Shown here piece after piece: positions 60,101-64,000 of a DNA stretch of 64,000 nt. The position numbers and the translations under genes were made by a program. Under the pieces are notes generated by a model. It ran no database searches and was not told the DNA's origin. It saw nothing but the letters and a program-made list of their open reading frames with translations. How positions within the stretch are numbered: position 1 is the stretch's first letter; each line of letters opens with the position of its first letter. This DNA is from Phoronis australis (Eukaryota; Phoronida; Phoronidae). The stretch is taken from positions 949,961-1,013,960 of the forward strand of contig NMRA01000071.1 in NCBI GenBank assembly GCA_002633005.1. The letters run 5' to 3'.

Positions 60101-60914
60101 GGCTAGCTCACCGTTGAGAGAAGTTTCGAGTTCTTTTACTGATCCAGCTGTGGACATAATTGCAGTGTCATCATCATATAAAACTGGGACACAGTTGTGG
60201 GCGACAGTAGGGAGGTCGTTAACAAAAATAGTGAATAATAGAGGGCTCAAAATGGAACCCTGAGTTACCCCCGTGATTACGGTTGAGTAGTCAGAAAGTA
60301 TACCACCGTATTAGGTGGTTTGTTTACGGGAGTAGTTTCTAAACCAAAGGAGTTCGTTATCATTAACTCCATAAGACTCTAGTTTCTGCAATAGGATACC
60401 ATGGTCCACAGTGTCAAAGGCTTTCTTAAGGTCAACAAAGACAGCACCAGTAAGCCTCCCCTGATCCATATTATTAAAGATAAACTCAGTAGCATGAATG
60501 TTTGTAGTAAGAGTGGAATGCGAGGGGCGGCAACAAAGACTGTGATGCCGAGAGAAAGGAATTTTGCTCCAGGAACTGGTGAAGGTATTAAGGTATTTTT
60601 AGATAAGTAAATAATTTGGGTGTCCAAATTGACAGCTTATTGACTGCATGTGTATCTGTTTTGGTGTATTCATTTTTTGAGTGCTTAAAGATAGAACACT
60701 AATATACAGATGACGAATAAAAATTACAATGCCCGTAACCCCGTTTTGTAACATCTATCTTTGTAGCAATGGTATCCGAGGGTCTGCCGTCTGCGCTTAT
60801 AAGTGGGAAAGTGTCCTTGGTGCATTTAATGGTAAATTCCAAGAGCAAAAAGATGCGAACAGCATATGGTTGCCCGTTTCTGAACTCCTTGTTCCGAAAC
60901 CCCACCCCACGAAG
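41700..60914 (+). CDS. Semaphorin gene B, 5' nine exons (347 codons), 3' end not in window
   Basis: A tandem paralogue of gene A. Exons: 41700-41769, 44690-44789, 44974-45019, 48509-48676, 49037-49229, 49649-49737, 52982-53123, 56459-56543, 60767-60914. Exon lengths equal those of gene A in exons 3-7 and differ by one or two codons in 1, 2, 8 and 9. Every intron phase is the same and the joined frame has no stop. Signatures include FEPDKNSLRYSRMLIDGE, TIYQLHVENL, CQNHIRVLL, ACGTNANEPVCRTLKL, GLCPKSPEQNNTAVYSGN, DKVYFVFREVA and GSAVCAYKWE. The last three exons of the gene A pattern (last blades, PSI, tail) are not found in the 3.1 kb to the window end. Introns 3, 6, 7 and 8 hold minus-strand mobile-element remnants and are much longer than in gene A. 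Expected role is a plexin-binding ligand; whether it carries an Ig domain or membrane anchor is unknown. Confidence 0.85.
41770..41775 (+). promoter_or_regulatory. Non-canonical GC splice donor, gene B intron 1
   Basis: ACAG|GCAAGT, matching the GC donor at the same position in gene A (15469). The GC predates the duplication or was spread by conversion. Confidence 0.65.
42062..42102. repeat. (GA)n microsatellite ending in an ambiguous base
   Basis: About 20 GA units in intron 1 of gene B, with an N at 42102. Confidence 0.95.
42969..44633. mobile_element. Segment bounded by 16-base exact inverted repeats (GGCGGATCTA family)
   Basis: CAGTGGCGGATCTACG at 42969-42984 has its exact reverse complement at 44618-44633. 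A related TAGATCCGCCA lies at about 45692. This may be one DNA transposon with terminal inverted repeats, or two SINE/MITE copies in opposite directions. No transposase frame is seen inside, and target-site duplications are not clear. It lies in intron 1 of gene B and ends 56 bases before exon 2. Confidence 0.4.
43690..43985. repeat. Degenerate tandem repeat, 4-5 units
   Basis: The motif CCTGGTCCGTCACGAGACC followed by AAAAGTACAC recurs every 50-90 bases. Confidence 0.6.
44690..44789 (+). CDS. Semaphorin B exon 2 (start of sema domain)
   Basis: The acceptor is TTTCTGCAG. Encodes residues 24-57, including FEPDKNSLRYSRMLIDGE and TLVVGA. Phases are the same as in gene A exon 2. Confidence 0.85.
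44974..45019 (+). CDS. Semaphorin B exon 3
   Basis: 46 bases coding NTIYQLHVENLTTRA. The acceptor is TTATTCCAG and the donor GCG|GTAAGA. Confidence 0.85.
45526..45538. repeat. N plus poly(G) run
   Basis: An ambiguous base followed by about 12 G. Probable difficult sequencing site in intron 3 of gene B. Confidence 0.8.
45717..47254 (-). pseudogene. Crypton-like tyrosine recombinase (DUF3504 type), broken
   Basis: Minus-strand pieces in three frames. The N-terminal piece (47254-46898) has MSFNFGMFNFKFENPEIQEL, a Glu/Gln-rich coil and NTVKKSVRATKRF. About 46680-46600 reads TDDEGELLWNNGQL. 46611-46312 has the catalytic-domain stretch GFRGSHESRQLQWADIQLL and NERKTKTRYCTG, then RCPVATYKAYQ. 46190-45990 has TNHS, then IVQLRGHKNVARLNNYSSAS. 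The Arg (GFRG), His (GHKN) and Tyr (NNYS) of tyrosine recombinases are visible. The second Arg (family: TNHS-x-R-K) reads Met at that position (NHSVM), and frameshifts and stops separate the blocks. Cryptons are DNA transposons that use tyrosine recombinases; the same domain occurs in domesticated animal proteins. It lies in intron 3 of gene B, antisense to it, and explains much of that intron's length. Confidence 0.8.
47255..47475 (-). repeat. 5' flank of the Crypton-like element (CR-5 copy 3)
   Basis: The reverse complement matches the left parts of 17205-17870 and 27290-27970 (CACCTCCCGCACTACTTTT, TCATCAAACTTTC, TTCAAGTAACG). It is probably the promoter/5' UTR part of the element family. 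Confidence 0.55.
48509..48676 (+). CDS. Semaphorin B exon 4 (CGTNA motif)
   Basis: 56 codons, residues 73-128. Contains CQNHIRVLLKE and IACGTNANEPVCRTLKL. The donor is a normal GTAAGT, unlike the GC donor in gene A. Confidence 0.9.
48880..49022. repeat. Tandem repeat, about 55-base unit, about 2.7 copies
   Basis: GGCACTCATGTTGCATTGCC and ACGGAGACATCGTGCTAT recur three times. It abuts the acceptor of gene B exon 5. Confidence 0.9.
49037..49229 (+). CDS. Semaphorin B exon 5
   Basis: 193 bases, residues 129-193, with GLCPKSPEQNNTAVYSGN and an NNT sequon. The acceptor is ATTTTCAG and the donor GTGAGC. It starts only 15 bases after a tandem array. Confidence 0.9.
49649..49737 (+). CDS. Semaphorin B exon 6
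   Basis: 89 bases coding PDFVASFEEGDKVYFVFRE and NCGK. Single donor AAG|GTACTG, with no duplicated copy as in gene A. Confidence 0.9.
51038..52805 (-). pseudogene. Decayed non-LTR retrotransposon polymerase in intron 6 of gene B
   Basis: Minus-strand blocks in the right order for a LINE ORF2. 52805-52557 (FNNNVTFNEEQLRLIDSLL) comes first, followed by 52418-52194 with RKDFWEFIKKLRPKQFGEVL (family: fWe.I..L). 52111-51920 has EISIDEIGNVVKKTKNNKAI followed by DYDCIPYEVL (family: EV...i..lK..KA.G.D.ipyE). 51900-51500 has degraded palm motifs such as SGISLLSSIYKLF and FVTFVDMKKDFDW, and 51439-51038 is the post-palm region. There are many stops and frameshifts, and no YxDD box is readable. It resembles CR1/L2-type elements; the exact clade is uncertain. 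Confidence 0.65.
52982..53123 (+). CDS. Semaphorin B exon 7
   Basis: 142 bases coding RIYSRISRLCKTDTGGTLDN and, further on, FMSFFKSRMDCSI and FHFNEI. The acceptor is TTTCTTTCAG and the donor GTAAGT. Confidence 0.9.
53985..54816 (-). mobile_element. CR1/L2-like LINE, 5'-truncated copy 1
   Basis: Minus strand. The C-terminal end of a LINE polymerase (54711-54304: VQVIQSRAARAILGTKIRD, GLAPAYLRSKF and a terminal TTFKVYVKKWL) is followed by a 3' UTR containing the reverse complement of GAGGGTGGCCTCTTCAGTGA. The element ends in an A/T-rich ATAATAAATA tail near 53990. It is highly similar to 59050-59870 and cut off at about 54816, within the region coding KRLDKFLN. It lies in intron 7 of gene B. 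Confidence 0.8.
55000..56120. other. Unresolved decayed sequence in intron 7 of gene B
   Basis: Richer in GC than its surroundings, with short protein-like pieces (YVDGCSKGLALFL near 55010; DSDVVKQVVVPGKLR near 56070, reminiscent of the entry to a Gypsy-type integrase). No continuous frame. A retroelement fossil is possible but not shown. Confidence 0.2.
56459..56543 (+). CDS. Semaphorin B exon 8
   Basis: 85 bases coding YSMSKIALGNVNASVSANKM then FYAVFTTP. The acceptor is CGTTTTCAG and the donor AG|GTAAAT, the same donor as gene A exon 8. Confidence 0.85.
57298..58715 (-). mobile_element. LINE fragment with reverse transcriptase and RNase H (I/Nimb-like group)
   Basis: A 453-codon open minus-strand frame. 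It starts inside the palm domain: ILASRLRV precedes TRGTPQGGAASPTLFN, then come the catalytic box YADDIALSV, KTKVILF and KATYLGVILHHRLSWTRHI. The last third is an RNase H domain with its acidic residues in place (VCYTDHSKLE, FQAEITAID, IFSDSQAAIKAL, WVRAHD..KNERID). The upstream endonuclease and fingers are missing. RNase H downstream of the reverse transcriptase is typical of the I, Ingi, LOA and related clades. The long open frame suggests a fairly recent insertion. The tail after WVRAHD may be shifted. It lies in intron 8 of gene B. Confidence 0.85.
58716..58935 (-). pseudogene. Possible LINE C-terminal zinc-knuckle remnant
   Basis: The minus strand reads RTSNSVCGGCDNIAIDHSV with stops nearby. 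It resembles the C-x2-C...H motif near the C-terminus of RNase H-bearing LINEs. It would be a rearranged second piece upstream of the 57.3-58.7 kb fragment. Confidence 0.25.
59050..60600 (-). mobile_element. CR1/L2-like LINE, longer copy 2, frameshifted
   Basis: Minus strand. Palm motifs GAVFVDLKKAFDTVDHGILL (about 60450-60390), a stop after SRKQTT, VTQGSILSPLLFTIFVNDL, a catalytic box written YDDD (family: YADD), WLIQNKLTLNVSKTRSMLF and FKYLGLILDPNLKF. The C-terminal region (59783-59363) is shared with copy 1, as is the 3' UTR. The tail is an A/T-rich microsatellite (TTATTTATTTATT on +, 59050-59070). Several frameshifts and one in-frame stop make it inactive. It lies in intron 8 of gene B, ending about 170 bases before exon 9. 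Confidence 0.85.
60767..60914 (+). CDS. Semaphorin B exon 9 (last one found)
   Basis: 148 bases coding NGIRGSAVCAYKWESVLGAF and further residues to HPTK, ending in phase 0. The acceptor is CTTTGTAG and the donor AAG|GTGAGC. GSAVCAYKW is the canonical semaphorin motif. Confidence 0.9.
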
Positions 60915-62699
60915 GTGAGCGGTTGATGTCGTCAAACCTTAGACTAAGGGCGTCTCCGGATTGGATATCGTCTAACAAATACCCAAATAGTTCGGAATCA
61001 ACATGTACCAGGCTATCAAATCCGAGACTACAGCTGATTCTGAATAAATTTGAAACCATGTGCAAGGCTTAAGAGCATGTTCGCGAATGGACCAGGCAGA
61101 GGGTGATAAACAGATTCTCTTTATATTTTGTTTGTGACATGACACTGGCCACACTGACTCCAGACCACCCTTATTTTATCAAAACGCCCTGTTTTGTTTT
61201 CCATGGATATTATTTGTGTTGAGCCTGGCGGCAGTTAAGTTTTAGTAAAATTCCGACAGTTACGTTACGAAGTGGAAGTAATGTTGAAATATTGAACCTG
61301 TGTTATTGTTCAGGTGTGACCTGCGACTACTTTATTCATGGGAATTTAAAAGATTTCGATAATTTTTGGTCTGTTTTTAGAGCCACATAAGATGAGTACC
61401 TTTAGTGATATTTGAAACTGTCAAAATTGGCTATATTGGTATCCCGACATCTCAGTTGGTACAGGTTTCAGAACATTTTAGTGCCAAACAGTGTGTTGAG
61501 CTGTTTTAGGTCTACAGAATAAGACAAAACAAATCCTGGCGCCAAAAATGACTGGTGGTTACGCCATTTCACCACAATGAGTAATGCCGACAAACGTCAA
61601 CAAAAAGTGAACATTTGTTAATAGTTGGCCAGCAAACGGCGAATCAATTTATCATTCATCAAATTTCGTATTTTCTAGGCACCGAGGGTACACTACTTTA
61701 TTTTTAAAAAGTGCTCGTAGTCATGGAATTAGGATACTTACTACACAAATAGCAGTAGTTTTGGCAGGACACATTTTGCGAGAGTCGAAAAAACACCGCC
61801 GACAAATCATTTTCATAACATTTTACTTCAACAATCGTGGTTGCCCTCTCACCACTTGCGACGTTCCAAATCTTACAGTATTGTATGAACAAGATCATTT
61901 ATTTTTGGATTTATCTGTGGCTGTCCTGTTTACAAAGATGCTTACTGTGGGTTAGCTGTGGAGTGTGTCTGAACAAACGTTTTTTAGGAATCTTCAAGTG
62001 GTTTTGATGCAGGGCGTTGAAAGCGGAGGACAGTTTCAAGGTGAAAGATTCATTGGCAATTACAGGCAAAGGCAAAACCACTGGTCAGAGTCATTCCGTG
62101 GACGTTATATAGCCGTCAGTGTCCCAATAACTTCACTTTTGATGTGGTATGGCTGGCTAATGTTATCATTTTGTTATCTGTGCGCATTTTGCGGTGCTTG
62201 ACACAAGTGAAAAATGGGAGACTTTCGAGTAGCAATGGGGGCTGACAACATGGAACCAGCTACCAGTGAGAAGATACTTCACCTTCGCAGTGGGAGGCAC
62301 TGAGGAACGTACTTGAATAAGTGTGTGTGACTAGTTGTGAGAAGTCTAATGAGTGAATACATATTACTTCCCAGTCCTCCAGAAGGCAAAGGTACATGTA
62401 TCCTGTTCCAGGTGACCAGCTGTCACTTGACTATATAAATGCCTCATGTTGGAAGCATGATCCACTGCAGGGGTCATGTGAAAGAAGTGAGGATGATAAA
62501 GGCTGCTTTCAGTATAAAGTCCATAAGTACACGACAAGTATTGTATTGTAGCTCACATTTTTCCTTGACTTCTCAGCAGACAAACAATGTACAGCATACA
62601 AACTTCGAAACTCAGTACAAAATATAACTTCATGCACATTGGGTTCTAACTGCTAAGTCTTTGCGGTGCTTAAATAGCAAGACTAACAACTTTCTAATG
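60915..62699. other. Start of gene B intron 9, no exon found
   Basis: I looked for the equivalent of gene A exon 10 (HPIMD... ADGKFYDVLF) and did not find it. The small open frames at 61761-62201 have no family features. Confidence 0.4.
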
Positions 62700-63370
62700 C
62701 AAAATCCCATCAGAGATATCTAAATGTGGTATTTGATCTAAGTGCTAATGGACTGGCTCAAATAGGAGACTCCTATGTTAGTTGTTCAAAATACAGGTGA
62801 TCTCGCTTACATGTACCTCCTCATCCCATACGGTACACGTAACTCCCCAGTCTGTATATACAATGTTGGACCACTTTAAAGTAAAAAGTGACATTTAATG
62901 AGACTAGAGTCTGGTTTAACACTCATTGCCTGGTTAATTTATACAAACTACCATGGAAAACACGAGATGTCTAAATGTGTTAACAGATCTAAATACCAGT
63001 GAATTGATTCAAACAGGACACTCCTGATGTTAACAATTTAGAATACAGGTGACCTCGGCACCTCCCTTAACTCATCATCACATACCGTACAAATAACCCT
63101 CATTCTTCAAAAACAATGTTGGAACAGATTAAAGTCAAAAGGATGTTTAATGTGACTGCAATCTGGTTTAATACTGGTCATCCAGTTTAGTGGTACAAAG
63201 TAGCATGGAAAAACGAGATATGTAAATGTGTTCTGTGATCTAAATCCCAGTGCATTGGCTCAAGTATGACATTCCCAATGTTAACCTTTCAAAATATAGG
63301 GCCCCTCCCTTAATTTTTCATCACATGTACTACGAGAAACTAGCCAGTCTGCCTAAGTCACTAACTTTCC
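62700..63370. repeat. Satellite-like tandem repeat, 251-base unit, about 2.7 copies
   Basis: GAGATATCTAAATGTG recurs at 62713, 62964 and 63215 (spacing 251 each). TGTTAACAATTT/GAATACAGGTGA and ACAATGTTGGA.CA.TTTAAA blocks recur in the same order. It lies in the presumed intron 9 of gene B. Confidence 0.8.
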
Positions 63371-64000
63371 TTAAGCTTGTACATAAGTTAACTCTCAGAT
63401 AAGGCTTCGCTTTTTAGTTAAGTGAGATTGAGTGTAATATGAATTTGAAAGATGAAAACCGAAATACCAGCATCTTTAAATGAATTGGAAAGCAAAATTT
63501 CAACCAGAACACTGACTATACATCCTAAATTTTACTGACAAAATCACAACAAGTGTTGCTATATTGCAGTTTGCATTTACCTCAGTTTCTACAATATCAC
63601 ATCAATAACAACTGGTTAAATCACTCAGTTTGATAAGATTCCTTTGGACATCAAATGAATATCATATCTAGACAACAAATGTCAACATAGTGGTACTCAT
63701 TAAACATAACATCACGCTATGATTTCCAGAATTACATAATTCACTGACAGCTGAAGTGAAATGAAATTCCGGCATGCAGGTTTTCAGTTAAAATTGGAAC
63801 TTATAATGCTATAACTACAGCATTCATCAATATATGTATAGAAAAATATACTTCCTGTAGTGAACTAAAAAGAAGACGCATGGCAACAATATCGGTTGTT
63901 GAAAAGTGAAAGTCGATGAGATATTGCATTTTACGCTTGCAAAATTACAGGCCACTAGATGCACATAATCTCAGACTAAACTTGCAACTAACACAAGACG
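63371..64000. other. Non-coding stretch to the window end
   Basis: AT-rich; no exon, repeat or RNA gene recognised. Confidence 0.35.

Overview
This is a window of an animal nuclear genome. It has split genes with GT/GC-AG introns, many minisatellites, decayed non-LTR retrotransposons, a Crypton-like recombinase remnant and very frequent ACATGTA words. There is no operon structure and coding density is low. The mix fits a marine invertebrate, perhaps a deuterostome such as a hemichordate or cephalochordate; the species assignment is inference and uncertain.

The core of the window is a tandem pair of semaphorin genes on the + strand, reconstructed exon by exon. Gene A (15396-32458) has 12 coding exons joining into one open frame of 554 codons plus stop: signal peptide, sema domain, PSI domain, then a short tail with no Ig domain, membrane segment or thrombospondin repeats. 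Gene B (41700 to at least 60914) has nine recognisable exons (347 codons, open throughout). Its exon borders and intron phases match gene A one for one. The exons for the end of the sema domain and the PSI domain are not found before the window ends. Both genes start with a short signal-peptide exon that ends at the same unusual GC (not GT) splice donor. Gene A has a second GC donor after exon 4, and a tandem duplication of the exon 6 donor whose use would add an in-frame stop.

The left part (1-15.4 kb) holds one intact single-exon ORF on the minus strand (6571-8187, 538 aa). It encodes an unrecognised basic, probably nuclear protein. Around it lie copies of a dispersed repeat family, a THAP-like zinc-finger remnant, tRNA-like SINE heads and tandem arrays. 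Between the semaphorins (32.5-41.7 kb) there are only repeats, a sequencing gap and a reverse-transcriptase fossil.

Introns of gene B have been enlarged by mobile DNA: a Crypton/DUF3504 tyrosine-recombinase pseudogene in intron 3, a decayed LINE in intron 6, and several CR1/L2-like and RNase H-bearing LINE copies in introns 7 and 8. All of these coding remnants lie on the minus strand, opposite to the host gene. Gene A introns instead carry mostly minisatellites. One of these (23.4-24.7 kb) looks misassembled from two haplotypes.
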